Shown here piece after piece: positions 1 to 10,272 of a stretch of 40,300 nucleotides of DNA. How positions within the stretch are numbered: the first letter of the stretch is position 1; every line of letters begins with the position of its first letter. This DNA comes from Hyphochytrium catenoides (taxonomy: Eukaryota; Sar; Hyphochytriomycetes; Hyphochytriales; Hyphochytriaceae): positions 1 to 40,300 of the forward strand of contig FLMG01003874.1 in the NCBI GenBank assembly GCA_900088475.1, given 5' to 3'. Position numbers and translations under genes: made by a program. Below the pieces are notes generated by a model. It was not told the DNA's origin. It saw nothing but the letters and a program-made list of their open reading frames with translations, and searched no databases.

Positions 1-1379
1 GAGAGAGAGAGAGAGAGAGTCAGGAGCTTGTTGGAAAGGCCGCGATCTTTCCTCCTGCAGCTCCAACATAGCTGGCTGTTCCAATGGGGCAGCCTACCCA
101 CCCAGGCAACCACACTTGACATGCAAACACGACCTAATTCAAACCCACAGCCTGGTACAAACTAGATTCATACAGTCAAGTTGCTACACCCAGCTATCTG
201 CTGTCTGCGTGAGCTGACGGGCGGGTGTTGTTTGAAGCCCCTGAAACGTCTTTGCCCATCCATCCCTGACCGTTTCTACAAACCACCTTGCCATCTGCTG
301 GGAGGAGGAGACAGAAGAAGTAAGAAGAAGGAGGCGCTGTGTGGGACAATTATAAAGACGACGACAAGAAGGATGATGATGATGTTTCCAGCCAGCAGCA
401 GCAGTAGGTAGAGCTGCGAGACTCTTTCTTACCATTGAGCGTCCTCATATGCTAGCACTGCGGGCCATCATAATATGACGCACTACTACCTTCCTCTCCT
501 CCTTCTAGCACCAATTGCATTTGTTTGGAACAATGGTAGTCGGTTGTAGTAGGCACAGGGAGCTGCCCGATGATCGATGACCGTAGTATGTAGATTGCCT
601 CACGTGAGATTGGGTGCTAGAAGATGATGATGAAGGAGGAGCTGCTCTCCGCCAGATATTGTTATTCTTCGAAACAAAACGACGGGGGTTTTATATCACG
701 ATGTGAGGAGATGATCCCTATGTCAGCAGCAAGTCATCCTCCTCCACCACTATAGTAGTGAGCGAGGATAATATTTGATGAATCGCCACCTCATTCTTCA
801 GCACCACGTGTAGTATATACTACTAGATGGTATCATCCTGTCGTCATCATCGTTCATCAATCATCCACAACTCTATTAGTCTCCCGACGCACATAGCTTC
901 CGTCTGCCAAATGTTGGTGATAATAAATGATAAGCCTCCCGACTCATTAAGGCAATAATATCTTAGTTTAGTAGCAGTCTTCTCTTACTACTACTACTAC
1001 CACTACTAGGTCATGAGCTGCTACATGCTGATGATAAGCAACCGAACCCACCCAACTACTGTCCACCAGGACGAGGCGAGAAGAAGGGATAATAGAAGCG
1101 CTAGCTGATGATGATGATGGTACGGACGCCAGCATCATCATCATAATATCTTCTGCTCTGGAGTATTATATCTTCTTCTCCATTCTCCAACAACAACAAC
1201 TTCCATGTTTTTTCATCTCCACCCAAGAGCCACAGTCCTTGTGAAGGCTAATTACAAGTACCGGCAAGCTAGATAGAACTCGACAACTACTTGGTACACT
1301 TTGCGTGTAAGTAAACAGTGATGAGCAAGTACTTGGTGATGGCAAGTCTCTAATATACAGGACGTTAGCGGCTAGGATC
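1..1379. repeat. Microsatellite-rich intergenic DNA
   Basis: The window opens inside a GA dinucleotide run (1-19). The next 1.4 kb is rich in trinucleotide tracts: GAT/ATC clusters around 370-385 and 1105-1140, and an ACT/CTA tract around 988-1010. Open frames here are short, low in complexity and match nothing I recognise. No splice-consistent gene could be built on either strand. It is probably intergenic, but an unrecognised gene cannot be excluded. Confidence 0.5.
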
Positions 1380-1442
1380 ATGTGTCTGGAACATCACTGC
1401 TACGACTACAACGCTCCAGCAGCCCCTTCACGTCCCAGTGTC

Positions 1443-1445
<3 letters not shown>

Positions 1446-1493
<48 letters not shown>
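1446..1493. repeat. (TC)n microsatellite
   Basis: About 24 perfect TC dinucleotides in a row, followed by CCCTCCCT and then more CT-rich DNA. It lies about 0.5 kb upstream of the PH-START-DUF1336 gene. On the plus strand it resembles a very long polypyrimidine tract and could act in 5'UTR splicing, but that is inference. The serine/leucine-rich open frame across it is an artefact of the repeat. Confidence 0.9.
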
Positions 1494-1497
<4 letters not shown>

Positions 1498-2008
1498 CCT
1501 CTCTTTCCAACGTGATGTTTATCATCTATCTACTCCGAAGGTTCAGGGCTAGAGTTCTCGAGCAAGGTAAACACTCCCCAAGTTTTTGGGACTCTGTCTC
1601 TCTCATCGGCAGCCCTGCATCGGTTATCTCACTTCTCTGCTTGTCTCTTTCTTCCGCAGCTCTCGGCTCTTGGTGTGGAGCTGATCAAATCTTCTCGAAC
1701 TACTTACTTCTATCTCGTTCCCTATCCAATCTACGGAATAGCACTGCCCAGCGTCGCCCATCTCCAGTGTTGCGGCCCGGGGTCGTGGGTACGTTGTTTG
1801 ACGAAGAACCTCTGCCGATGCTGGGAGAGGGTGGTAGGCGCTGGTTTTGGGTCCATACGTTGATACAGCTGCCGGTCAGCAAGGACATTCACTACTTACA
1901 TTAGATCAGTCTCCAAGTTCCGACTGAAGCAACTACAAAGGTCTGTTAGAGAATGTCTCCTAGTAGTAAGACTGACGATAAGATCAGTTTCTCACCTCTT
2001 GCCTGCAG
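1494..2008 (+). other. Possible 5' leader exons of the next gene
   Basis: The ATG at 2009 is directly preceded by a good splice acceptor (TTGCCTGCAG). Something is therefore probably spliced onto it, either a 5'UTR exon or a trans-spliced leader. Upstream there is a GTAAAC donor at 1567 and a TTCTTCCGCAG acceptor ending at 1659, and the frame from an ATG at 1515 is open across both to 1904. I cannot tell whether this is coding or untranslated. Confidence 0.3.
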
Positions 2009-4567
2009 ATGGATGGTTGGGTTACTCGTCGACGGGACAACCTTATGTGGGTGTGGTCTGACCGCTACCTGATCCTTGACGGCAACAAGTTGCTCATGTT
2101 TAAGAGAAAGACAGATCCGACACCTCGAAGAACGATATTGCTTACACCTTCCTGCAGTGTCCCCGACATAGTCGGATCCAGCGAGAGACATTCCCACAAG
2201 CACAACGAGTTTTGGATCCTCCGCCTCCAGTTTTCAGGTAAGGTCACTTTTTCAAGAATCAAAGTGAAGTCGTGACCCCGTTCGGACGATCTTCTTTTAA
2301 AGTCTTCATCCTAGTTGTCTCTACTCACTCTCTTCAAACTTTAGGCGGAGCACTGGATGAGCGTTCCGAGAAGGAGAAGTTCATTGAGTTCGGGATTAAA
2401 ACGAAGGAAGAAGCGATAAAGTGGAAAGCTGCTATAGAGAATGCGATTCAACTCTCGATAGCCCAACGAGAGGAACGGAAGCGCAGAGCTACATCAGGCA
2501 AAGATATCGGAAATACTCCAGCCACAGTCCAGGCGCTCCTCGAAGGTGATGGCTCTGTCGATAACGAGCCATTCCTTCCTTCTTCTGACCAATCTGTGGA
2601 GAGTGAGACACGGTGGGGAATCCTGCAAGTGGAGTCGGGTTTAAGGATTCTGAAAGAATACCCTCGCGACGATGAACTCTCTGCATCGAAGATCTTTGAC
2701 AATGCCAAGATGCACAATACAGTGACTAGTACGTCAATTGCGATTGGCATCGGCATTGCTGTTGTTCTTGGAGGATTAGGCCAGAGCGTTGTTATGGTTA
2801 TTGCAGCGTTCTGCCTCATTAGCCTTTTGGCCTTGGTCTTCCAAGTTGGCGCCATCCGCTTGGACACGGTACCATCATTGAAAGTGTCAGAGGTTGTACG
2901 GGGAGATCCAGAGACCGTGTTCAAGGTTATCTTGGATAATGAGCTTTGGCGGAGGTGGGATGGGGCGGCCGCCTCACAGCGTATTTTAGAGGAGGTTGAT
3001 GATCATACAGACGTTATTCATGTAGTCCTACGACCAGTATGGATTTGGCCACTTTTCTACATGCCCAGGGGTAAGATTCTCGACTTTGTTGGCCACGTTA
3101 GTGGAAAACTTACATTTTTTCATGCAGACCTAGTCCTTACTCGTTATTGGAGAAAGGAGGAAGATGGTACCTATCTAGTTATCTACCAGAGCACTTCGCA
3201 TGCCAAGGCAGAGCCGAGTGCCCGCTATGTGCGTGCCAACTTGGCCGCAGCTGCGTTTGTCATCGCACCGCGAAAGAGAGAGAAGGCCCAGTCAAGTGAT
3301 CAGGAGTCCATGCTCACCTATGTCATCCGATACGATCCGTGCGGGTGGGGTACCTGGTGGTCCAGATTTGGAAAGGGCCTTGACTTTGTTTTGCCACATC
3401 TCAGAAATGTGTTGGGTATCAAGGATGAGTTAGCCAACACTTACTTCATTGAGCCCGTCATCTCCACCTCCGGCACCGATCAAAAGAATATGCGGACCAG
3501 CGTCGATAATAGAGGTCTGGTGCTGGGAGTCAAGAAGCTGGAGTGTTCTGCAGCGAAGAAGTTCTGGGCAGAGCCTGACGCATCCAAGTTCCACGTTCGA
3601 GGTAGGCGCGTATATCCCATTAGGAGTCTGGTCGTGCTACCGAGTTCAAGATTCTTAGGCCTTTTTCGTCTGAATCCTTTCTGTTCCGAATCCTCTGCCG
3701 CAAGACTGCCTCTACAAAGAGTGGAGTCTCTGACGCCTACCTTTTTACTTTAGGGGAATCATACCTTAAAGACAGAAAGAAGGTACCAGCTGGCCATGCA
3801 GGCTTCAACTTGGTTGCCATTGATGTTCAGTCCTTTGAAGATACGAAGGACAGGATTAATATCGCTAGCCAGCCGCACAATCTGGTCTACCAGCTGAACA
3901 GTCAAAGCAAACCTGGAGACAATGAACCTCCTTTTACATTGGTCGTCAACTTTATAGTCCCCGGCAGTGATACCCTTGCCATCTCCTGCTACTTTCAGCC
4001 GACCGACCCTGATTGGAAGGAAAATCGCCCAGCTTTCGCTGACCTCTTTTCGGATTTTATGGATGCGGATGATGAATTTAGGAACCAAAGGTATGAGCTC
4101 TCATTTAGCGTGAGAGTTCTTTCACTACCTGCCCATCTAACACGATGTCAACTAGGTTCAAGCTCATACCAAGCATTGTTGAAGGAAGCTTTATTATCAA
4201 GCAGGCTGTCGGGACCAAGCCTGCGATTATAGGAAATAAGGGCCTTACGATGCGCTACTTTAAGGGGGACAACTGGTTTGAGATTGATATTGATATAGAC
4301 TCTGACCCTGTTGCACGGAACATTACAGGTGAGCGCTTGCCTTTGCCGTGTCTCTATGTACACCTCAGTATTTGTGACGGAGTCAATCTTTCAGGGATGT
4401 GTCTGGGGGTCACGAAGTCGTTAGTTGTCGATATGGCCTTCTTGATCGAAAGTCAGACGGAGGAAGAGCTGCCTGAGACTATTATTGGCGCGGCACGTTT
4501 CAACAGAATCGACCTCAAACAGTTTCGCAGAATTCCCAAGTCTATGAACTACACTGCTAGCTCGTAG
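2009..4567 (+). CDS. PH-START-DUF1336 protein (EDR2-like lipid-binding)
   Basis: Exons 2009-2237, 2345-3070, 3128-3601, 3754-4090, 4156-4328 and 4395-4567 give 703 residues with phases matching at every junction. An N-terminal PH domain opens with DGWVTRRRDNLMWVWSDRY. A long hydrophobic stretch lies at about 206-246. A START lipid-transfer domain (about 255-455) carries the plant-like motif PRDLVLTRYWRK across the second intron. The C-terminal DUF1336/EDR2 domain (about 464-703) carries FWAEPDASKFHVRG, YLKDRKKVPAG, IPSIVEGSFIIKQAVG and FLIESQTEEELPE. In plants this architecture (ENHANCED DISEASE RESISTANCE 2) binds phosphoinositides and lipids at ER, endosome and plasma membrane. Here the membrane segment between PH and START suggests a membrane-anchored transfer protein (inference). 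Introns are 57-152 nt. The start is chosen because the PH domain begins there; an extra upstream exon is possible. Confidence 0.92.
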
Positions 4568-4775
4568 TGACTGCAAAGGGCATCCTTCGCTTAAGCTGCT
4601 TACCCCTAAATAAACTGCCTCCCACCTCTATGAACTACGCTGCTAGCTCGTAGTGACTGCAGAGCATCCTTCGCTGAAGCTGCGTACCCCTAACCCTAAA
4701 TAAACTTCCTCCCACCTCTATGGACTACACTGCTAGCTGGTACTGACTGCAAAAGGGAACCCTTCGCTGATGAAG
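4541..4775 (+). repeat. Three tandem ~86-90 bp units copying the gene end
   Basis: Units begin at 4541, 4627 and 4717, each opening with TCTATGRACTACRCTGCTAG. Unit 1 holds the last codons and the stop of the DUF1336 gene (encoding SMNYTASS), so units 2 and 3 are downstream copies of coding sequence plus stop plus 3'UTR. Each unit has a CTTCGCT motif, and the first two have CCCTAAATAAAC. Unit 2 also carries an extra CCCTAA, giving a short telomere-like CCCTAACCCTAAA. The copies differ by a few substitutions and small indels. Confidence 0.85.
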
Positions 4776-5191
4776 CTTCATTATCCGTCAATGGTCTTCA
4801 GGGAGCAAACTTGCTCTGCTTTGGTGTGTTCTACAAGTAGCAGATCAGCCAGGAGATCTGAGACTTCCTGGGGATAACGGTTCTTTCCGATAATCACATT
4901 ATGAGCCTTGGTGATAACTGGTCAGCGTCATTGAGTAAATGTGGATTGAGCTCCTCCTTTACCGTACTTGGGCTCTCATCACACATGTCTTCTTTCTGAT
5001 GATAAATAATGAAGAAAAGCAGAACGACTTCATCTTCTGCCACTCTCGACTCTCGACTTGCCTTTGATCTACTCTTTGCCAGCAGCAGATGTCCATCATA
5101 GTACAGAAGAGCTAGAAAATTGTGACTGCAGGCCATGTTAGGGTCCGTCCGAAGACCGAGTAGTAGTTAGTTCATCCCAGAGCTGATCACC
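4776..5191. other. Intergenic spacer, nothing recognised
   Basis: About 400 bp between the tandem repeat and the start of the PRCC-like gene. The frames are short and unlike proteins. It presumably holds the 3' end of the upstream transcript and the promoter of the next gene. I see no clear TATA element or other motif. Confidence 0.4.
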
Positions 5192-6675
5192 ATGATGTCC
5201 CTGGTAGCAGATTACTCAAGTGACAGCCATGGGGAGGAGGAGCTTGCATCTGGAGGCGCGACCACACAGCAGGGTGTAGTGCGTCTACACGAAGCTTCAG
5301 AAAAGTAGGGATCGCTTAATCGCTTTGATCTCACACTGCCACTGACAAGTGTATGGTTGTAGATTCGAGGCATCACTACCCAAGAATCCAGCGCCTGAAT
5401 TTCCTTCTGAAGTGCCTGAGGAGAAGAAAAGGTTCTCTTCTTCACCTGTAAAGGTTACAAGCCTCAGTGCCTTGCCACCCCCCAAGTCAAAGGGTCTTGA
5501 CGGCACAAGGAAGAAGAGGAAGAAGACCAAAATAAAATTTTTGCCGGATGAAGTCAGGGAGCTACTGCAGAAAAGGAATCTTGACAGTGAAGATGAAGAC
5601 GATCTACCAACCGAGAAGAGAGGTCCTGAGGTAAACGTGATTGCACCTCATGATCGTGATGATGATGCATCCGCTGGGCTTCTGGGGGCGTTGCCGGCTC
5701 CAAAGGTAAGCTACACATACCGAAGTAATGTGAACGAAGGGATGGTTAAGATATTGCTCGTAGCGAGAGCCGAAGAGTTCAGGAAGAATCAACCTTGGTA
5801 CGGAAGCGCTATCATCCATACACAACCAACCTGCAAGCTCATCTGAGGCACTCGTGGAAAGCACAGCTTACACAGAGACAACGAGAGCGTCGGCATCCAT
5901 GCCAGCGTAAGTTTTCAACCATTGGAATAGGAAAAAATACATTGCGCGTGACCCCACCTGTCAGGAATGAAGCCGTGGAAAGTGAGTACGGATCAAACAT
6001 TGCCTATTATGGGGATCAGCAGTACCTCTACGAAGCGACGGAGAGCGCAAGCTTCGATGCTTATGAAGATCACCACACAGTAAGCAAGCTCAATTCTGTG
6101 TAGCGCTCGACAGTGCTAATTGTATTGGCACAGAATAAGACTACAAGAAAGCGACAACGGGATCTTGAAATGTTGTTGCAACAAGGGAACGTTGAAGGCT
6201 TACAGGTGTAGCTCTTCGTCAAAGGTTGACGAAAAGGCACGTTGTGCTAACCCTTTACCAGGTTCATGAGGTGCAAGGGTTCGCGGGGGCTACGGATTGG
6301 AAGCCGACTGATGCGGGCAGCACAGTCAATACAGGGCAGGTAGAAATCGTACCAATTGGTTAAACACGCCAGACATGCAGAAGCTAACCTCTCCTGAACA
6401 GCTAAAAGTCGCAGCAAAAGTCTGGAACCCTAGAGCTGGGACTGAGACCGTCACTCTCAAACCAACAAGGCAAGATAGGCATAGCACCTCGTTCTGAACT
6501 TCCGCTTACACCACGCTACCGATCTCCCTGTGCCTATCTCCGCAGGGTGCAACGGCGCAAACATCAAATTAATCAACTCGCTTACGATGCGAAGGCTAGG
6601 GAGCTCGAACTCCTTGAAAGGTCTGCAAGTGGAATGAGAACCAAGGCCCAGACGCGCGCAAAGTACGGATGGTGA
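5192..6675 (+). CDS. PRCC: PRCC-like pre-mRNA splicing-associated protein
   Basis: Eight exons (5192-5304, 5363-5705, 5764-5906, 5965-6079, 6134-6205, 6262-6339, 6402-6469, 6546-6675) give 353 residues. The ends match PRCC: MMSLVADYSSDS at the N-terminus, then FEASLPKNP, a KKRKKTKIKFLP basic patch, GLLGALPAPK, and a conserved C-terminal block with QRRKHQINQLAYDAKAREL and the final QTRAKYGW. Human PRCC is a nuclear proline-rich protein that interacts with MAD2L2 and associates with splicing factors. The middle is acidic and poorly conserved, as in the family. The first six introns are 54-62 nt, three or four of them exactly 58. The seventh (6470-6545) begins with GC, giving a GC-AG intron. Exon 3 is supported only by splice sites and phase, because this part of the family is not conserved. 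Confidence 0.85.
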
Positions 6676-6864
6676 CGAAGAGATGACACTACATCTCCAA
6701 GAGCTATTTATGACAGTAGGCTCCAGGCGGCTGACACTACTAATGATACTGAGATGAGTGAATGCCACAGAATAGGTGTGCTCTCTCACTAAAAGCAGAG
6801 GGTGACAGTCAGAAGTTTATTACGCTGCGCCGGCCTTCCTGTACAATATTTTAGGCGTAACCAC

Positions 6865-7371
6865 CTAGTAATCGTCACCACCACCGCCGAACATATCCAT
6901 GCCTCCTCCAAGATCAGCCTCCTCTTCTTCCTCCTCCTTCTCCGCTGGCTTAGCAGCAGCAGCAGCGCCGCCAGCACCCCCAGCAGGAGCGGCAGCAGCA
7001 GGGCCAGAGCCTAGCAAAACCATTGTCAGTTGAGGATAGAGCATAGAGCCAAATGGGCTCAAAGTTTAGTCTTTGGCACTTCCAGATGGCATACCAGCAG
7101 ATGGTCCAGCTAGCAGAGAATCGATGTCGGGGATCTTGGACGCCAGAGAGGCGAAAAGAGGAGCCCAGTAAGGAGCAACCTCAACCCCGGCCGCCTAACC
7201 GAGCGTTCTCTTAGTACGGCAAAAAGATCAGGTCACATTAGTAGCACCAACCTTGATAGCAGCTTCAATGTTCTCTGCCGAGATCTCTACGCCAGAGTCA
7301 TGAAGAAGGAGAGTGGCAAGAGATACTGCCAGCTCGTCCTTCTGGTTGCCGCTAAGCTCCGTGATTGACAT
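6865..7371 (-). CDS. RPLP1: 60S acidic ribosomal stalk protein P1
   Basis: Exons on the minus strand are 7371-7252, 7194-7095 and 7010-6865 (121 residues). The N-terminal helical domain, which dimerises with P2, reads MSITELSGNQKDELAVSLAT and LLLHDSGVEISAENIEAAIK, joined by splicing to AAGVEVAPYWAPLFASLA. This matches the P1 signature IKAAGVxVxPYW and fixes the first donor at AAG|GTTGGT (intron 7195-7251, 57 nt). An Ala/Gly/Pro hinge and an acidic tract follow. P1/P2 dimers on P0 form the ribosomal stalk that recruits elongation factors. The C-terminus is odd: it ends MDMFGGGGDDY instead of the usual eukaryotic SDDDMGFGLFD-type peptide. The second intron is 7011-7094. Confidence 0.92.
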
Positions 7372-7378
7372 GGTGTTA

Positions 7379-7441
7379 CTGCAACAACAAAACACGTTCA
7401 CCACCTTATCATTGACAAGAAGACGCAAGCAGAAAGCCTAC
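7379..7441 (-). other. 5'UTR intron of the P1 gene
   Basis: On the minus strand a donor CAACAG|GTAGGC is followed 63 nt later by an acceptor TTGTTGTTGCAG|TAACACC, seven bases upstream of the P1 start codon. The length and pyrimidine-rich end match the coding introns of this window. 5'UTR introns are common in ribosomal-protein genes. The upstream untranslated exon would begin above 7442. Confidence 0.6.
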
Positions 7442-8203
7442 CTGTTGAATGGCTCTGTCTACTGAACTCAGTTTAAGCTCGAGGCGGAGTGCAGTCGTGA
7501 GAGTGCCAGAGAAATCGTCAGAAGGCCCCAAAGCTCCATCAAAGAAGTTCCGGTCGCATCTGAGAGCTCAGTCACTTTCCGCTAGCTGCGCGCCACTCAC
7601 CAACACCGCTGATGGCAATAGTAGTACCCCGTCCAGATAGCCGCCTAATAGCTACATTAGATGGCAGTAGTAATACAGCTAAGTCCGGCGGCTCCAATTA
7701 CACCAATCAATCAACATGATTGCATCTCAAAGATAGATCACGCCACTGATAACTAGAGTTGCAGCAATCTGACAGCAAACGGCAAGTAAGCGGAAGGAGA
7801 GGAACAACGTGATGATGTGATGATGATGATGAATAATGATGATGAAGAGACAGAACTACGAGAACTACTCTGAACTCTGAAGCAGATCTTCCAGGGATTG
7901 AAAGACCAGTTGATTCCTAGGACTGTTCTAGCAAGCACGAGTCTCTCTCTGTCTGGAGTTCATCAATCTCCGCTTCTGACAGTTCTGTGTCACGATGTAA
8001 CCATAGGCTTCTAAGCGCTTCCTAATTAAAAATTAGGGCTCACGCTGACCACGGGTCAGGCAAGGTCTCCTCTCTCAGTCCCGAAAGTCCGACGGTGCAA
8101 GGGGCCTATCCATCTCTCTGTAACAGAGATGAACGGACTTCAGGAGACGACTGGGTCCTTTCCCTGTACACGTTTTGCTGTTGGCAGAGTTGACAAGTAG
8201 ATA
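7442..8203. repeat. Spacer with GAT repeats
   Basis: This is the upstream region of the P1 gene. Around 7808-7850 there is an imperfect GAT/AAT trinucleotide tract like those at the start of the window. An AT-rich short palindrome (TAATTAAAAATTA) lies near 8022-8035. The frames are short. No gene was supported. Confidence 0.4.
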
Positions 8204-8541
8204 ATGGACAGGCCCGGACGACCTAATGAAGGAAGTATTTTTAAAAAGCGTTTGCGAGCATTGATGAGACCTGCAGTCCACGACCTTGAGAAGTTTGGCC
8301 CTGGCCACATGATCTTTCAGTTACCCAAGGAGATTTAGTATATCAACTGATCCTGCGCCATCTCCATCCACCAAAGACTCGCACCTCGTACATGTGTATC
8401 TTCCTGGGCTTGACGCTTCATACCATTACAAACGATATCGAAGGGTTATTGTACGCCCAACTAAGGGCTAATAGCCCAACTTTCGACCTGCCTGCCAGTT
8501 ATTGGGAACGCCACCAGCACTGGCGGAGGGAATCGGCGTGA
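8204..8541 (+). CDS. Possible small spliced hypothetical protein
   Basis: An ATG at 8204 opens 44 codons containing FKKRLRALMRP and EKFGPGHMIFQLPKEI. Joining a weak donor (TA|GTATAT, 8338) to the acceptor CTGCCAG (ending 8498) extends it by YYWERHQHWRRESA to a stop at 8539-8541, 58 residues in total. The composition is protein-like (basic, aromatic), but I recognise no family. Upstream exons may exist. The intron would be 161 nt, longer than the local norm. It could equally be noncoding. Confidence 0.25.
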
Positions 8542-8785
8542 AATGGCCTCATTTGCTGTCTGACCACCAGCCCTTTCATGAGAGGAATATTCTTCATCGC
8601 CCCAGACTAACCACGATTAGTAAAGGGCACCTATCGCCAGCGGAACTAAATAAACTCAGCAGCCCGCAGTATAACCAGTCCGAAGCTGCTTCCTTAGGCC
8701 ACCGGTTGGTCCGATGGCGTAGCCTTCAAGACTCCTTGTGTTCGGTTGAGAGATTTGGGGTGTCTCCCTATACAGTTCATTTGTG

Positions 8786-9617
8786 CTACGACACTAATAT
8801 GGCCTCGCGTTTCATCGTCTCCACCGAAAACTTGACTAGAAATACAGTTGTGTCTGGCAGTCCTGCGCCGCCATCCACTGTGATTGCTGAGACTTTGGCA
8901 GTCTGTCCACGTCGAAGGATTCATCAATGAGCGAATGAGTAGCACGGCAGCCATCATTGGTTTGCACTTACAAATCCTGCACCACCTAGGACGCCTTTGA
9001 TTATGCCAGCAATGTAGGCTGCGCAGTTTAGCTGGCCGAGATCAGGAGGCACTGAGATGAACTTATTTGTTAGGGGCTCCCTCTCCCTGATCATGTCTGT
9101 TGTGCAAATCGATATCTTAGTCCAGCATGTTATTCCGCGACCCATGGAGCTGGGATGGCTTACATTCATCTTCATTCTCAGTACTCCTCTCAAGCGCATC
9201 AGCAGCCTTTCCAAAAAGACCTTTCCACACCGAAGTGACCACAAACTACAGACAGGCACATTATCACAATCCGCTTTGCTCCAGAAAGGCTCTTTTCGCC
9301 TTACCTGCATCATCGAGAGGAGTCTTGTCTCTCTCCTTGCACCCTTCTCCCGATAAACAATAAGCTCTAAGGTTTTGAGGCCCACCGAGTAGCCAGCATC
9401 CTCCAGCCTAGGTGTTTGTCAGCGGCTGTTCCTCCACCAACAGAAAAGACGTGCCTAGAACCTACCGCTTTTCTAAATCCGAGATGTTCTGGACTCTGTT
9501 CTGGCAATATTGCACCAGCTCCGAGAAGAGGAAAGAAAAGGCACTAAGACTCACTTCCCCTTTCCCGCGGCTAAGTGGCCGGTCAACAATATTGATCTTA
9601 GCCCTCCGAGCATCCAT
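8786..9617 (-). CDS. TRAPPC5: TRAPP complex subunit 5 (Trs31/TRAPPC5)
   Basis: Minus-strand exons 9617-9466, 9407-9305, 9245-9164, 9096-8972 and 8902-8786 give 192 residues, against 188 in human. The protein tracks TRAPPC5 end to end: RGKGEVSLSAFSFLFSELVQ, LEDAGYSVGLKTLELIVYRE followed by KGARRET, FVVTSVWKGLFGKAADALE, REREPLTNKFISVPPDLG, LNCAAYIAGIIKGVLGGAGF and a C-terminal TVFLVKFS strand. TRAPPC5 is a core subunit of the TRAPP tethering complexes, which act as the nucleotide exchanger for Rab1/Ypt1 in ER-Golgi traffic and autophagy. Introns are 58, 59, 67 and 69 nt with clean GT-AG ends. The start at 9617 (MDARRAK) is preferred over an in-frame upstream ATG at 9662, because it matches the short N-terminus of the family. 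Confidence 0.95.
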
Positions 9618-10272
9618 GCTAACCGCCAACAAAGTGTGATCTACGATGCACAGCGCCAACAACGAGATCTATGTTCTGTTGTCATCCACCAACCTCCTTT
9701 GCAGCTGTCTCATCAAGTTCGTCAGTTGCTCCTCCTAGACTCTTTGAACTATATCTTGTGACTCCATTCTGCAGACATTGCCATCGACAAGTGCAGTCTT
9801 CATCAGCTCCAGACACCAAGCCCGTCTGGTGGAGTTTCTCTCATGATGGATCGGCCCAGCTGCTGCTTGACAACAAACAAAGGGACAAAGTGAACAGCAT
9901 TCCACAGATGCACCCCTGTACACCTTGCCACCACTTACATCCAGCATCCAGCCTGCGATATTCGCGTTAGCACTTATCCAGATTGAGAATAGTTTCTAAT
10001 TGAAGTTTCTTCAGAGATCCTTCGTTGCTTGCGCTTCCATCTTCCATCTTCCATCCATCTCTCCATCATCCTTCGGCACCGTCCCTGCCTGATGGGTCCG
10101 AGGACACAAAGAGGCGTCAATCAACGCTAGCGGCGATGCCGCTGCTCCTCGGCTGAGTCTCTCTTCGTCTTCTTTTGAAGTAAGATACCGAGGCTGGGAT
10201 CAGTTTTTCCATCTGCATCCACTGCACGTCGTGTAGCCCGTTGCTGGTGTTTAATAAGGCGCTATAAATGAC
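9618..10272. promoter_or_regulatory. Divergent intergenic region TRAPPC5 / TMEM260
   Basis: About 650 bp between two divergently transcribed genes, so it should hold both promoters and 5'UTRs. Around 10030-10065 there is a short run of repeated CTTCCATC words. No TATA box or coding signal was identified. Confidence 0.45.

Noticed and set aside
1380-1904. 174-codon plus-strand frame containing a Ser-Leu repeat
   Set aside because: Its length comes largely from the TC microsatellite, which has no stops in this register; the remainder matches no family.
2448-2924. 158-codon minus-strand frame
   Set aside because: It is antisense to the START-protein exon, whose homology is certain.
4600-4712. 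Telomere or subtelomere signal (CCCTAAA words)
   Set aside because: Only one or two units occur inside a gene-derived tandem repeat, flanked by ordinary genes on both sides.
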